The notes: generated by a model from the sequence alone, not told the origin. DNA of 64,000 bases from Eubacteriales bacterium (GCA_030539335.1 JAUNSG010000010.1:1-64000); one strand, 5' to 3'. Shown: positions 50,872-60,377, numbered from the stretch's first letter. Numbers and translations: made by a program.

Positions 50872-52839
50872 TCAATCTTCTTGTTTTTCCAACTCACGGA
50901 TCTGATCGCGCAGATCGGCGGCAATTTCAAATTCCAACATCTTCGCAGCTTCCCGCATCTGTTGCGTCAGCACCTTAATATGTGCTTCGCGCTGAGCCCG
51001 GCTCAGCTTCTTCTGATTCATTGCGGCGCCCACACCCGGTGTCGCCGATATCTCAATGACCTCTCGCACGTCCTTCCGGATGGTCTTGGGCACAATTCCA
51101 TGTTCTCTGTTGTACGCCTTCTGGATCGTACGGCGGCGTTCGGTTTCCCGGATGGCCCGATCCATCGAAGGCGTAATGGTATCTGCGTACAAAATAACCT
51201 GTCCGGACACATTGCGGGCGGCACGTCCAATTGTCTGGATAAGCGATGTTTCCGAGCGGAGGAAACCTTCCTTGTCCGCATCCAGGATCGCGATCAACGA
51301 GACCTCTGGAATATCCAGGCCCTCGCGAAGCAGGTTAATCCCGACCAAAACATCAAACACACCGAGGCGCAGATCGCGAATCAGCTCCATTCGCTCGATG
51401 GTCTTGACATCGTGATGCATATAACGCACCCGAATATCCACACCCTCCAGATAGCTGGTCAAATCCTCCGCCATCTTCTTGGTCAGCGTCGTGACAAGCA
51501 CCCGTTCCTTTTTCGCTGTGCGGGCATTGATCTCGCCGATCAAATCGTCGATCTGTCCCTCAACTGGATGAATTTGAATCTCCGGGTCAACCAGTCCGGT
51601 GGGACGGATGACCTGTTCCACTACCTGTCCTGCACGCGATCGTTCATATTCCGCCGGTGTCGCACTGACATAGATCGCCTGATGAATGCGCTCCTGAAAT
51701 TCCGGGAACGTCAGCGGACGGTTGTCATACGCAGATGGCAGACGGAAGCCGTTGTCAATCAGGCTCTTTTTTCGCGCCGCATCGCCGTGATACATAGCAC
51801 GAACCTGTGGCAGTGTGGCGTGCGATTCATCCACAAACAGAAGAAAATCATCCGGGAAATAATCCAGCAGTGTATAGGGCGCCGACCCCGGTGCACGGCC
51901 GGACATAATGCGGGAATAGTTTTCAATTCCGCTGCAAAAACCGATCTCCTGCAGCATTTCCATATCATAATTGGTTCGTTGAGCGATGCGCTGTGCTTCG
52001 ACCAGTTTTCCGTTGTTCTCGAACCATTTGACGCGTTCGTCCATCTCGCGGCGGATCTCCTCCAGCGCCTCCTGCATCTTATCCTGTGGCGTGACATAAT
52101 GCGACGCCGGATAGATGGCGACATGCTGTACATCACAGGTGCGCTCCCCGGTCAACGGATTGATTTCGCTGATTCGATCAATCTCATCGCCAAAGAATTC
52201 CACACGCACCGCATAGGAATCCGTATAGACCGGCCAAATTTCAATCGTATCGCCACGAACCCGGAAGCGGTTTCGCTCAAACGCAATGTCATTGCGCTCA
52301 TACTGGATCTCAATCAGCTTGCGGATCAGTTCGTCCCGGTCACGCTCCATGCCGGGCCGGAGAGAAATGACCATGTTTTTGTAATCGATCGGATCGCCGA
52401 GGGAATAAATACACGAAACCGAAGCGACGATAATCACATCCCGCCGCTCAAACAGCGCCGATGTCGCCGAATGGCGCAGACGCTCAATCTCGTCGTTGAT
52501 AGCGGAATCCTTTTCAATATAGGTATCGGTCGAGGCGATATAGGCCTCCGGCTGGTAATAATCGTAATAACTGACAAAATATTCCACCGCATTATCCGGG
52601 AAAAATTCCCGAAACTCGCTGCACAGCTGTGCCGCCAGCGTCTTGTTATGCGCCAGCACCAGCGTCGGGCGGTTGACCTGCGCGATGACGTTTGCCATTG
52701 TGAAGGTCTTTCCGGAGCCGGTAACACCGAGCAGAACCTGATCATCCACCCCGGCGTTCAGGCCATTGACCAGTTTCTCAATGGCCTGCGGCTGATCTCC
52801 GGTCGGCTTATACGGCGCTTTCAGATGAAAATGATCCAT
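50872..52839 (-). CDS. uvrB: Excinuclease ABC subunit B
   Basis: 655 residues. Helicase-like motifs [17 protein letters not shown], the beta-hairpin region [36 protein letters not shown] and [17 protein letters not shown]. The C-terminal UVR motif for UvrC binding is [19 protein letters not shown]. It is preceded by a sigma-A promoter and a LexA-like box. Confidence 0.98.
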   Translation of the reverse strand: MDHFHLKAPYKPTGDQPQAIEKLVNGLNAGVDDQVLLGVTGSGKTFTMANVIAQVNRPTLVLAHNKTLAAQLCSEFREFFPDNAVEYFVSYYDYYQPEAYIASTDTYIEKDSAINDEIERLRHSATSALFERRDVIIVASVSCIYSLGDPIDYKNMVISLRPGMERDRDELIRKLIEIQYERNDIAFERNRFRVRGDTIEIWPVYTDSYAVRVEFFGDEIDRISEINPLTGERTCDVQHVAIYPASHYVTPQDKMQEALEEIRREMDERVKWFENNGKLVEAQRIAQRTNYDMEMLQEIGFCSGIENYSRIMSGRAPGSAPYTLLDYFPDDFLLFVDESHATLPQVRAMYHGDAARKKSLIDNGFRLPSAYDNRPLTFPEFQERIHQAIYVSATPAEYERSRAGQVVEQVIRPTGLVDPEIQIHPVEGQIDDLIGEINARTAKKERVLVTTLTKKMAEDLTSYLEGVDIRVRYMHHDVKTIERMELIRDLRLGVFDVLVGINLLREGLDIPEVSLIAILDADKEGFLRSETSLIQTIGRAARNVSGQVILYADTITPSMDRAIRETERRRTIQKAYNREHGIVPKTIRKDVREVIEISATPGVGAAMNQKKLSRAQREAHIKVLTQQMREAAKMLEFEIAADLRDQIRELEKQED

Positions 52840-52867
52840 CGCCTTTCCCTCCCTTTCCTGAGATTCG

Positions 52868-52918
52868 ATTATACCACTTCTCCAAAAAAACTACAATATA
52901 AAATCGCACAAATGTTCG
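52868..52918 (-). promoter_or_regulatory. uvrB promoter with LexA/DinR-like box
   Basis: Minus strand: CGAACATTTGTGCG (52905-52918) matches the Gram-positive SOS box CGAACNNNNGTTCG with one change (T to G). -35 TTGTAG (52891-52896), 17-bp spacer, -10 TATAAT (52868-52873). The box lies 8 bp upstream of the -35. Confidence 0.65.
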
Positions 52919-52990
52919 ATTTTATTTGGATGAAAAAGTGTCGAATTGTTCCCTCAACCACAGGGCCTGGCGGTCAGCCCGAGCTAAGAG

Positions 52991-53032
52991 AAAAAGAGAC
53001 TGCTGCAGAATCTTCCTTCTGCAACAGTCTCT
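52991..53032 (-). terminator. Terminator after the PepSY lipoprotein gene
   Basis: A long stem (AGAGACTGCTGCAGAA at 52995-53010 against 53017-53032, one mismatch) followed on the minus strand by TTTTTCTC. Nothing else supported lies between 52919 and 52990. Confidence 0.85.
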
Positions 53033-53073
53033 CCTATGGGATAAAAGAATATTCCACAGCCTCTGATTATCGG

Positions 53074-53946
53074 TTAATCGTCATAATCGGTCTCATAACT
53101 GATGATTTCTCCGCTCACCGCGTTGATCTCATAGCTATATTCCAGCCGGCCGACATAGAATTCCACTTCATATTCGTAAATGCCGTTATCCCGATCCAGC
53201 TTTACCGTCAGATATTCCACTTCGGACTCCTTCAAACCGGCATGCTTGAGCGCCGTCTTTTTCGCCTTGCTCTCGCTAATCCGGTCTGCATCCGAATTGT
53301 TCGCGGCACTGGCATCGATGTGCTCCGCATCGGCATCCTTAGAGAGGATATCGCCGGATACGGCATCAATTTCGTAGTCATACTCGGTATTTCCGGCATA
53401 GAACTCGACATCATAGACCGTCGGATCATCGCCGTCGTCATCGATGTCCAGAACAACACGGAGAGCGGAGACATCGGAAGAAGTCAGACCAGCGTCCTTC
53501 AAGGCAATCTTCTTCGCCTTTTTCTCTCCAATGTAATCCGAACTGGTCTGTGCCGACGCTGTCGTCGTGCCGGTCTTGACTGCATCGATATCCTGCGAAA
53601 GGATATCCCCGGTGATGGCATCAATCTCATAGTCGTATTCGTTGTCTCCTGCCAAGAATTCGACATCATAGACGGTCGGATCATCGCCGTCATGATCTTC
53701 ATCCAACGTTACCCGGAGGTTCGTGACATCCGCTTCGTCCTGCTGTGCATTTTCCAGAGCAACTTTCTTTGCCTCGTCCTCTCCGATGTAATCCGTCCCG
53801 GCAGCGGCAGGAGCCTCGGTCTGCGTGCCAGCCGCGGAGCCGATCTGCGGATATACATCATTTTCCGTCTTGGAGGCACCACAGCCCGCAAGAAGCAATG
53901 CAGTTAATGTTGTCGCGCTGAGTGCGAAAAAAATTGTTTTTTTCAT
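53074..53946 (-). CDS. Lipoprotein with three PepSY domains and DxDxDG loops
   Basis: 290 residues. Signal peptide with lipobox LLAGC (Cys22), then three PepSY-type repeats at about 53-117, 138-202 and 222-286. Each has a D/S-x-I-x-E-x-x-A-K-K-x-A-L opening and a closing YDYEIDA.(S/T)GDIL. Between the strands of repeats 1 and 2 are acidic loops DEDHDG (82-87) and DIDDDG (167-172) that match the DxDxDG calcium-binding pattern; repeat 3 has only DRDNG. PepSY domains are often peptidase inhibitors or cell-envelope sensors. It lies directly after a two-component system and shares its operator repeats, so it is probably a target of that system. Confidence 0.85.
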   Translation of the reverse strand: MKKTIFFALSATTLTALLLAGCGASKTENDVYPQIGSAAGTQTEAPAAAGTDYIGEDEAKKVALENAQQDEADVTNLRVTLDEDHDGDDPTVYDVEFLAGDNEYDYEIDAITGDILSQDIDAVKTGTTTASAQTSSDYIGEKKAKKIALKDAGLTSSDVSALRVVLDIDDDGDDPTVYDVEFYAGNTEYDYEIDAVSGDILSKDADAEHIDASAANNSDADRISESKAKKTALKHAGLKESEVEYLTVKLDRDNGIYEYEVEFYVGRLEYSYEINAVSGEIISYETDYDD

Positions 53947-53998
53947 AAAAACCGTCCTTTCTGTATCTCATAAATGTGATTTCTTTGAGTATGGCCTT

Positions 53999-54031
53999 AT
54001 TATATCCGAGAAATATGAAAGAAAAATGAAA
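53999..54031 (-). promoter_or_regulatory. Promoter of the PepSY lipoprotein gene with TTTCAT direct repeats
   Basis: Minus strand: 11-bp tandem repeat TTTCATTTTTC/TTTCATATTTC (54021-54031 and 54010-54020, 10 of 11 identical). The TTTCAT hexamers lie at 54026-54031 and 54015-54020, then 10 bp, then -10 TATAAT (53999-54004). There is no -35 consensus. The layout equals that of the response regulator promoter at 56125-56157. Confidence 0.72.
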
Positions 54032-54053
54032 ACGGCCAAAGTTTTTGCATTTT

Positions 54054-55409
54054 CTAAAGAACCGGTAAATCAAAGCGAAAAACAGAGCCAACACCGGGTG
54101 TGCTCTCCGCGGTGATCGTACCGCCATGCGCCTGCACAATATATTTTACCATCGAAAGCCCCAAACCAACGCCATCCCGGGTAGAGGAGCGCGAGAGGTC
54201 TGCTTGATAAAAACGATCCCAAATCTTCGGCAGATGCTCCGAAGAAATCCCGATGCCGTCATCGCGGACCGTGCCATATATTGTGTCGTCCCGCCGGTCC
54301 AACGATACCCAGAGATTTCCGCCCTCTCGTCCATACTTGATGCCGTTTTCCATCAGATTGAGCAGAAGGCGCATCAGCATCGTCTCGTCTCCCTGGATCG
54401 TAAGATCCGGAACAAGATCCGTGTGTATTGTGATGTTTTTTTCCTGAGCACTTTCCTCCATCTGAAGGACAACCATTTCTGCGAGATTGCTCAAATTAAG
54501 CGTCTCCCGCAGTATCTTGTCCTGTCCGCGGTCTGCCCGGGCCAATGTCAGAAGCTGTGCAATCAGTGCGGACATTTTGCCTGCCTGCGTCTGAATGGTC
54601 TCCAATGCTTGTATATATTCTGTTTCCGTCTGCCTTCCGGAAAGGGAATAATCACACTGCGACAGGATAACCGCAAGCGGTGTCCGCAATTCATGCGACG
54701 CATCCGAGGTGAACTGCCGTTCCCGGGAAAAGGAATCCTCCAACCGGTCAAACATGCGGTCAAAGGTCTCTGCGAGGTGATAAATTTCGTCGTTGCCTTC
54801 CTCCAAACCAATGCGAAGGCTCAGATCATTGCCGCTGCCGATCTGTTCGGCGGATTCAATGATATGGCGCACCGGACGAAAGGCGCGACAAATCAAACAA
54901 TATCCTCCCAATGCCGCAAGCAGCACAAGGACCGGAAGGGAGATGCAGGCCAGGCGAAACAAGGTGGAAAACGCGGAGCTCGCCCCCTCGGAGGACAGAA
55001 TGCCGCGGACCCATACGGTTCCATAGCCCGACACATCGTATTTCACATCGTAAATACTCCAAACAAGGCCCTTTTCTGAGAACTTTTGCAGCGTCTGATC
55101 CCGGAATGGAAGAACTCCATTGTAGGCCGAGGGAATGCGTCCATAGAGCAAGCGTCCTTCCGCATCATAGATCGATAAATAGACGCCGCCAATAAAGTAA
55201 TCCAAATCATCGTCCGGCTCAATTGCGCCGTCGTCGTACTCAATTTCATCCAGACTGCTGGTAATGGTATTGACCAACTGGTTCTGCATGCTGGTCTGCA
55301 CCGAATATTGCCCGGCAAGATACAAAAAGATTAAAACGAGTATGGCGAGCAGTGACATCAATGCCGTGAACCACAGCGTCACGCGCAGCCGGATGGACAG
55401 CCGCTTCAC
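54054..55409 (-). CDS. Membrane sensor histidine kinase
   Basis: 451 residues. Membrane segments at about 11-33 and 150-172 enclose a sensor region of about 115 residues. Then come HAMP (RHIIESAEQIGSGNDLSLRIG), HisKA (SDASHELRTPLAVIL) and HATPase (N box LNLMENGIKYG, G1 DDGIGIS, F box IWDRFYQADLS, G2 GVGLGLSM). It starts with GTG at 55409, GTGA overlapping the response regulator stop. The downstream PepSY lipoprotein may be part of the same envelope response. Confidence 0.93.
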   Translation of the reverse strand: MKRLSIRLRVTLWFTALMSLLAILVLIFLYLAGQYSVQTSMQNQLVNTITSSLDEIEYDDGAIEPDDDLDYFIGGVYLSIYDAEGRLLYGRIPSAYNGVLPFRDQTLQKFSEKGLVWSIYDVKYDVSGYGTVWVRGILSSEGASSAFSTLFRLACISLPVLVLLAALGGYCLICRAFRPVRHIIESAEQIGSGNDLSLRIGLEEGNDEIYHLAETFDRMFDRLEDSFSRERQFTSDASHELRTPLAVILSQCDYSLSGRQTETEYIQALETIQTQAGKMSALIAQLLTLARADRGQDKILRETLNLSNLAEMVVLQMEESAQEKNITIHTDLVPDLTIQGDETMLMRLLLNLMENGIKYGREGGNLWVSLDRRDDTIYGTVRDDGIGISSEHLPKIWDRFYQADLSRSSTRDGVGLGLSMVKYIVQAHGGTITAESTPGVGSVFRFDLPVL

Positions 55410-56080
55410 GATTCTGCCCTCAGCACATAGCCGACACCACGTACGGTGTGGATGAGCTTGGGTTCAAAGCCGTCATCAATCTTTTTTCGCAGGTAGCGGA
55501 TATAAACATCGACGATGTTCGAGCCGCCCTCATAGTCATAATTCCAGATGTGGTTGCTGATACGGTCACGCGAGAGCACGATGCCGCTGTTGCGAATGAG
55601 ATACTCCAGAATGGAGAATTCCTTCGCAGACAGTGTGATCACCGTCTCTCCGCGTTTAACCGACCGCGCATCACAATCCACCGTAAGATCTGCAAGGGTA
55701 TAGGTATTGCTGACACTGTCCACACTGCGCCGCAGCAGCACACGGATGCGGGCGAGCAGTTCCTCAAAGGCAAAGGGCTTTACCAAATAGTCATCCGCAC
55801 CGGAGTCCAGTCCGGACACACGGTCAGGGATGCTGTCCAATGCCGTCAGCAGCAAAACCGGGGTTTTATCTCCCTGACTGCGCAAATGGCGCAGGATTTC
55901 CAGTCCGCTGATTCCCGGAAGCATGATATCCAGAACCAGCAGATCATACTGCGCACAGGCCAGATAATCCAATGCTTCCTGCCCGTCCAGACAGCTGTCT
56001 ATACTATAATGCTCCCGGCGCAGGCGGGCACAGGTCAATTCGTTGAGCTTGGGCTCGTCTTCTACGACTAAGATACGCAT
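55406..56080 (-). CDS. OmpR/PhoB-family response regulator
   Basis: 224 residues. Receiver with VEDEPKL and phospho-Asp51 in LLVLDIMLPGISG, and lysine in YLVKPFAFEELLARI; winged helix with ISNHIWNYDYEGGSNIVDVYIRYLRKKI in parts and the closing HTVRGVGYVL. The start codon follows AGGAGGG. Its promoter carries TTTCAT repeats shared with the PepSY lipoprotein promoter, which suggests autoregulation. Confidence 0.94.
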   Translation of the reverse strand: MRILVVEDEPKLNELTCARLRREHYSIDSCLDGQEALDYLACAQYDLLVLDIMLPGISGLEILRHLRSQGDKTPVLLLTALDSIPDRVSGLDSGADDYLVKPFAFEELLARIRVLLRRSVDSVSNTYTLADLTVDCDARSVKRGETVITLSAKEFSILEYLIRNSGIVLSRDRISNHIWNYDYEGGSNIVDVYIRYLRKKIDDGFEPKLIHTVRGVGYVLRAES

Positions 56081-56124
56081 AGCGGGACCCTCCTTTTCCT
56101 TATAGCTAAAATGAATCTGGATTA

Positions 56125-56157
56125 AGTATAGCAGAGTTTTATGAAAATCGGATGAAA
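56125..56157 (-). promoter_or_regulatory. Promoter of the second two-component operon with TTTCAT direct repeats
   Basis: Minus strand: TTTCAT at 56152-56157, five bases, TTTCAT at 56141-56146, ten bases, -10 TATACT at 56125-56130. A further TTTCAT lies at 56171-56176 but out of the 11-bp phase. Confidence 0.72.
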
Positions 56158-56188
56158 AAGGAAAACTTCTATGAAATTTTCCATCGAT

Positions 56189-58006
56189 TCAAGTCGAGAA
56201 TCCCGCATACTGCGTCTGATAAAGCTCATAATACTTCCCCTTTTGTGCCAGAAGCTCCTCATGGTTCCCGCGCTCCACAATTCTTCCGTGATCCATGACA
56301 ACAATGAGATCCGAATCCCGAATCGTGGACAGGCGATGGGCGATCACAATGCTGGTACGGTTGCGCATGACAAGCCGCATCGCATCCTGAATGGCCTTTT
56401 CCGTCCGTGTATCCACATTCGAAGTCGCTTCATCGAGGATCAGTATCTTTGGATCGGCCACCAGAGCGCGGGCAATCGCAAGCAGCTGCCGCTGTCCATA
56501 GCTGATGTTTTCCCCGGCACCGGTCACAATGGTATCATACCCCTGTGGCATCCTCCGAATCAGTTCGGCACAGCGGCTCATATCCACCGCCTGATCCAAC
56601 TGCGCGTCGGTTGCCATCTCATTTCCATACTTCAGATTGTTCCGAACCGTATCGGAAAACAGAACCGTATCCTGCAAAACAATCGCAATGTTCCTGCGCA
56701 AACTGTCCCGCGCTACATTCCGGATATTTTGTTCGTTAATGGAAATATCGCCGCCGTCAATCTCATAAAACCTCATGAGCAGATTGACAATCGTCGTTTT
56801 TCCGCTCCCCGTTGCGCCGACCAACGCCACCTTTTTCCCAGAAGGTATGGTCAGGGTGAAATCCCGAATGACCGGATTCCCCGGCTCGTAGGAAAACTGT
56901 ACGTTTTGAAAGGATACCTCGGCACACTCCCGATCGACCAGTTCTTCGCCGCTCTTCTCTTCCCTTTCTTCATCCAACACAGTAAACACACGCTCCGCAC
57001 CGGCAATTGCGGTCTGGAGCTGACCGTATATCTGCGCCAGCTCATTGATCGGACGGCTGAACTGTTTTGCATAGACGAGGAAGGCGGAAATAACACCGAT
57101 CGAAATGAATCCATGGATCGAGAAATATCCACCGAACACCGCAATGATAACAAAACCAATGTTGCCGATGCAGTTCATCACCGGACCCATGACACCACTG
57201 AAAATATCGGTCCGGATACCCGCCTTTGTCAGTGCATCCGCCGTATCACAGAATTCTGCGCTTGTCATCTCCTGATGGTTGTAGGCGACGACGGTATGAT
57301 AGCCGGAAATCATTTCCTCCACGGTGCCATTGAGCTGCCCCAACAGCATCTGCCGCTTTCGGGAAAATCGGCGCACCTTCCCCGAGAGGATTTTCGTGGC
57401 GAGAAGCGTCAGAAGAACGGTTGCAAAGCTGAGAAGGGCAAGCTGCCAGCAATACCAAAGCATAATCGTCACCGTGCCAAAGATCGTCAGGACACCCGAA
57501 AACAGGGATGGCAATGACTGCGAAATTGTTGTGGAGATGTTCTCAATGTCATTCGTCATGCGGCTCATCACGTCCCCATGCGAGTGGGTATCGAGATACG
57601 AAATGGGAAGATCCACGATTTTGCCAAACAGCTCTTCCCTCATCTGTTTCACAATCTGCTGACTGAGTTTGGCACTGAATATCCCCTGTAACAGTTGGCT
57701 GCCGCTGTAAAGCAGATAAACAGCCAACATCCAAACTAAGGTGGGAATGAGATTTCCAGCCCTCGTCCCCGCAATGATATCGACGGCATTGCTTTGCAGG
57801 CTCGGCGCAAAAACGCCGCAGAGCGTCCCAAACAATACGACAAACAGCATTCCAAGCACCATCTTCTTTTCGTGCGCGAAATATGCAACGATGCGTTTGA
57901 GCGTGCCGCGGATGTTTTCGGCATATTCTATCTGCATAAAACGTTCGTGCCGTCTCATTCCAGGAATGTTCCGCTCCTCCAGCTTTTGCTTTCCCCGTTC
58001 ACTCAT
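56189..58006 (-). CDS. ABC exporter half-transporter, consensus-site subunit
   Basis: 605 residues: six-helix exporter membrane domain, then ATPase with Walker A GATGSGKTTIVNLLM, Walker B and catalytic Glu in ILILDEATSNVD and H-loop IAHRLSTI. The signature reads ISYGQRQLL rather than LSGGQ. It pairs with the preceding half-transporter, which has a degenerate site, as in TM287/288- or BmrCD-type heterodimers. I chose the ATG at 58006, overlapping the upstream gene by 8 bases. The substrate is unknown; drug or peptide export is usual. Confidence 0.9.
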   Translation of the reverse strand: MSERGKQKLEERNIPGMRRHERFMQIEYAENIRGTLKRIVAYFAHEKKMVLGMLFVVLFGTLCGVFAPSLQSNAVDIIAGTRAGNLIPTLVWMLAVYLLYSGSQLLQGIFSAKLSQQIVKQMREELFGKIVDLPISYLDTHSHGDVMSRMTNDIENISTTISQSLPSLFSGVLTIFGTVTIMLWYCWQLALLSFATVLLTLLATKILSGKVRRFSRKRQMLLGQLNGTVEEMISGYHTVVAYNHQEMTSAEFCDTADALTKAGIRTDIFSGVMGPVMNCIGNIGFVIIAVFGGYFSIHGFISIGVISAFLVYAKQFSRPINELAQIYGQLQTAIAGAERVFTVLDEEREEKSGEELVDRECAEVSFQNVQFSYEPGNPVIRDFTLTIPSGKKVALVGATGSGKTTIVNLLMRFYEIDGGDISINEQNIRNVARDSLRRNIAIVLQDTVLFSDTVRNNLKYGNEMATDAQLDQAVDMSRCAELIRRMPQGYDTIVTGAGENISYGQRQLLAIARALVADPKILILDEATSNVDTRTEKAIQDAMRLVMRNRTSIVIAHRLSTIRDSDLIVVMDHGRIVERGNHEELLAQKGKYYELYQTQYAGFST

Positions 58007-59744
58007 GAATCTCGCCCTCCTCTCCCATTTGAGAATGATAGATATCCTGATAGATCGGGCAGGATTGCAGCAGCTCTGCATGAGAACCACAGGAGGAAAT
58101 CCGGCCGTTTTCCAAAACAATAATCCGGTCTGCCCGGCGTACGGAGGCAATCCGCTGTGCGACGATGATTTTGGTGCTGTCTGGTTTGGAACACTGCAGC
58201 GCTTTGTAAAAATCCGACTCCGTTTTCAAATCAAGCGCACTGGTCGAATCATCAAAAATCAGAATTTCTGCCGGTTTCTCTACCGCTCTCGCAATGGAAA
58301 GCCGCTGCTTCTGTCCGCCGGACAAACTCATCCCCCGTTCTGTCACAAGGGTATGATAGCCGTCCGGCATAGACCGGATAAACTCATCCGCCTGTGCCGT
58401 AACGGCTGCCTCCCGAATCGCTTCCTCTGTGGCTCCCGGCTTGCCCCAGGCAATGTTTTCCTGGATTTCTGCATAGAACAATTCACTCTTTTGCAGAACA
58501 ATTGCAATTTTTTCCCGCAGCGCTTCCTGCTTATATTCCCGCACATCTATGCCGTCGATCAATACCGCTCCCGCTGTGACGTCATAAAAACGGGGAATCA
58601 AATTCACAAGCGTGGTTTTTCCACAGCCGGTCGCCCCCATAATGGCAACGGTCTCCCCTTTGTGAATGGTGAAATCGATGTGTTCCAGTACAATTTGATC
58701 GCTTCCGGGATAGGCAAAGGACACATCGCGAAATGCAATCTCCCCCTGCTGCGGAGTGATCCCGTCAAAGGTACCATCCTTCTGTTCCGGCTGGCTATAT
58801 AATATCTCTTTTATCCGTTCCCAGGAAGCAAGCCCTCTGGAAATATTCTGAAACAGCAGCACAAGCATCAGAATACCATTGAGAAGCTGCGTGGTGTAGG
58901 TAATCGCTGCCATGATGCTTCCAGGGGTCGCCCCGCCCCCGTCCACTGCAAAAGAGCCGACCAATAGGATGGCGGCCACCACAAGGTACATCAGTGCATT
59001 GATGACCGGATTCATAAAGGCAAAAATCACAAGCACACGAAGCTGTGTCCGTATCAGGGCATCGTTCGCTTTGCCAAACCGTGCCTTCTCGTAGAGTTCA
59101 CGCACACAGGCCTTCATAATCCGAATGCCGGATACGTCCTCCTGCATGATCTCGTTGATCAAATCCAACTGCTTCTGCAACTTAGAAAACAGCGGGTTGG
59201 CCTTTGCCAGACAAAAAACAAGGCAGCCAACCAGGAAGGGAAAGGCACAGAGTACGATCCATCCAAAAGCATGATTCAAACGGAACATGCAGTACATACT
59301 TCCGAACATAAGCAGGGATGTGCGGATCATACCGCGTACAAACTGCGATAGAAAGTTTTGTACCTGTGTAATATCGTTGGTTACCCGCGTCACCAGCGAT
59401 CCGGTTCCAAATCGGTCGAGCTGCGGGAAAGAAAAGGACATGATGCTGCGAAAACAATCCTTTCTCATCTCATTTCCGATATTTTGTCCGGATAGATGTA
59501 CAAACACATTGTTGAGCGATCCGCAAAGCCCGCCAAAGAGGACCAGACCGATCATCTGGAGTCCCAATGTCCAAATCAGATTTAAATCCCCCACACCACC
59601 ATTGTTGATTCCGAGAACACCGTTGTCAACAATGGCACGCATAATTCCCGGCTGAATCAAATCCATCAGCACCTCGCAAACCATAAAAAGGCCGGCAAGA
59701 ACAGCAAAGGGAAGATATCGTTTACTATATTTCCACACAGTCAT
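57999..59744 (-). CDS. ABC exporter half-transporter, degenerate-site subunit
   Basis: 581 residues: six membrane helices and ATPase with Walker A GATGCGKTTLVNLI and signature LSGGQKQRLSIARAV. The catalytic Glu after Walker B is Asp (ILIFDDSTSALD) and the switch region is VAQRIASV with Gln in place of His. Both changes are typical for the non-hydrolysing site of heterodimeric exporters. It starts with ATGA overlapping the marR stop. Confidence 0.9.
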   Translation of the reverse strand: MTVWKYSKRYLPFAVLAGLFMVCEVLMDLIQPGIMRAIVDNGVLGINNGGVGDLNLIWTLGLQMIGLVLFGGLCGSLNNVFVHLSGQNIGNEMRKDCFRSIMSFSFPQLDRFGTGSLVTRVTNDITQVQNFLSQFVRGMIRTSLLMFGSMYCMFRLNHAFGWIVLCAFPFLVGCLVFCLAKANPLFSKLQKQLDLINEIMQEDVSGIRIMKACVRELYEKARFGKANDALIRTQLRVLVIFAFMNPVINALMYLVVAAILLVGSFAVDGGGATPGSIMAAITYTTQLLNGILMLVLLFQNISRGLASWERIKEILYSQPEQKDGTFDGITPQQGEIAFRDVSFAYPGSDQIVLEHIDFTIHKGETVAIMGATGCGKTTLVNLIPRFYDVTAGAVLIDGIDVREYKQEALREKIAIVLQKSELFYAEIQENIAWGKPGATEEAIREAAVTAQADEFIRSMPDGYHTLVTERGMSLSGGQKQRLSIARAVEKPAEILIFDDSTSALDLKTESDFYKALQCSKPDSTKIIVAQRIASVRRADRIIVLENGRISSCGSHAELLQSCPIYQDIYHSQMGEEGEIHE

Positions 59745-60256
59745 GCGCCTCTCTTCGATGATTCATCCCAATCGCCCGGTACATCTGCGCTTTGGGTATC
59801 CCGGGCATGCTTGTGATAACGAAATTCCCAATCCGCGGAGAGCTTCTCCAGCAATACGGCGAGACTTTGCTTTTCCTCCTCTGAGAGACCGCAAAACATC
59901 TCCTGATGTCGCTTTTTTCGCTGTTCCACCGCCTCAGACGCCAGCTTCTTTCCCGCCTCGGTCAGCTGAATGTTCGTCGTTCTGCGGTCATTTCGATTCT
60001 TCGTCCGCAGAATCAAATCCGCGTTTTCCAATTTTGCAATCACTTCACTGGCCGTTCCCGGACGAATGCCGAGCCGCTCTGTCAAATCACGCTGTGTGAC
60101 ATTTCCAACTTCATTGAGAATAATCAAAATCCGCTTCTGACTGGCTTTTCCTTCGTATTGCAAACGCATAATATGTCCCAAATCCCGAAGATAGAGAATC
60201 AGTTTTTCGTTGAGATCGTCCACCTCATCCGGTGTCCTGCACAGCTCGTTTTCCAT
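59741..60256 (-). CDS. MarR-family transcriptional regulator
   Basis: 171 residues. Winged helix-turn-helix with ASQKRILIILNEVGNVTQRDLTERLGIRPGTASEVIAKLENADLI in parts and the wing RTKNRNDRRTTNIQLTEAGKKLA. The C-terminal helix is charged. I chose the ATG at 60256, after GGGAGGAAGG. Two identical palindromes flank its promoter, which indicates that it represses its own gene and the exporter genes behind it. Confidence 0.93.
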   Translation of the reverse strand: MENELCRTPDEVDDLNEKLILYLRDLGHIMRLQYEGKASQKRILIILNEVGNVTQRDLTERLGIRPGTASEVIAKLENADLILRTKNRNDRRTTNIQLTEAGKKLASEAVEQRKKRHQEMFCGLSEEEKQSLAVLLEKLSADWEFRYHKHARDTQSADVPGDWDESSKRGA

Positions 60257-60280
60257 CGGTTTTCCTTCCTCCCAAATAGT

Positions 60281-60330
60281 AAGGTACCTTGACATTGTAT
60301 TCGCCTCACCCGAATTTGTCAAGGTACCTT
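60281..60330 (-). promoter_or_regulatory. marR-exporter promoter flanked by two AAGGTACCTT palindromes
   Basis: Minus strand: -35 TTGACA (60317-60322), 17-bp spacer, -10 TACAAT (60294-60299). Perfect 10-bp palindromes AAGGTACCTT lie at 60321-60330 (touching the -35) and 60281-60290 (just after the -10), 40 bp apart. This fits repression by a MarR dimer at both sites. Confidence 0.82.
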
Positions 60331-60377
60331 AATAAAATCCATTATGAAAATGTATGATCTTCTCTCCTCAGGACCGC

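Noticed and set aside
50881..53907. Open reading frame of about 1000 codons on the plus strand opposite uvrB
   Set aside because: It is the exact antisense of uvrB and of part of the PepSY gene, has no ribosome-binding site and reads as low-quality protein sequence. Codon bias of the real genes on the minus strand creates it.
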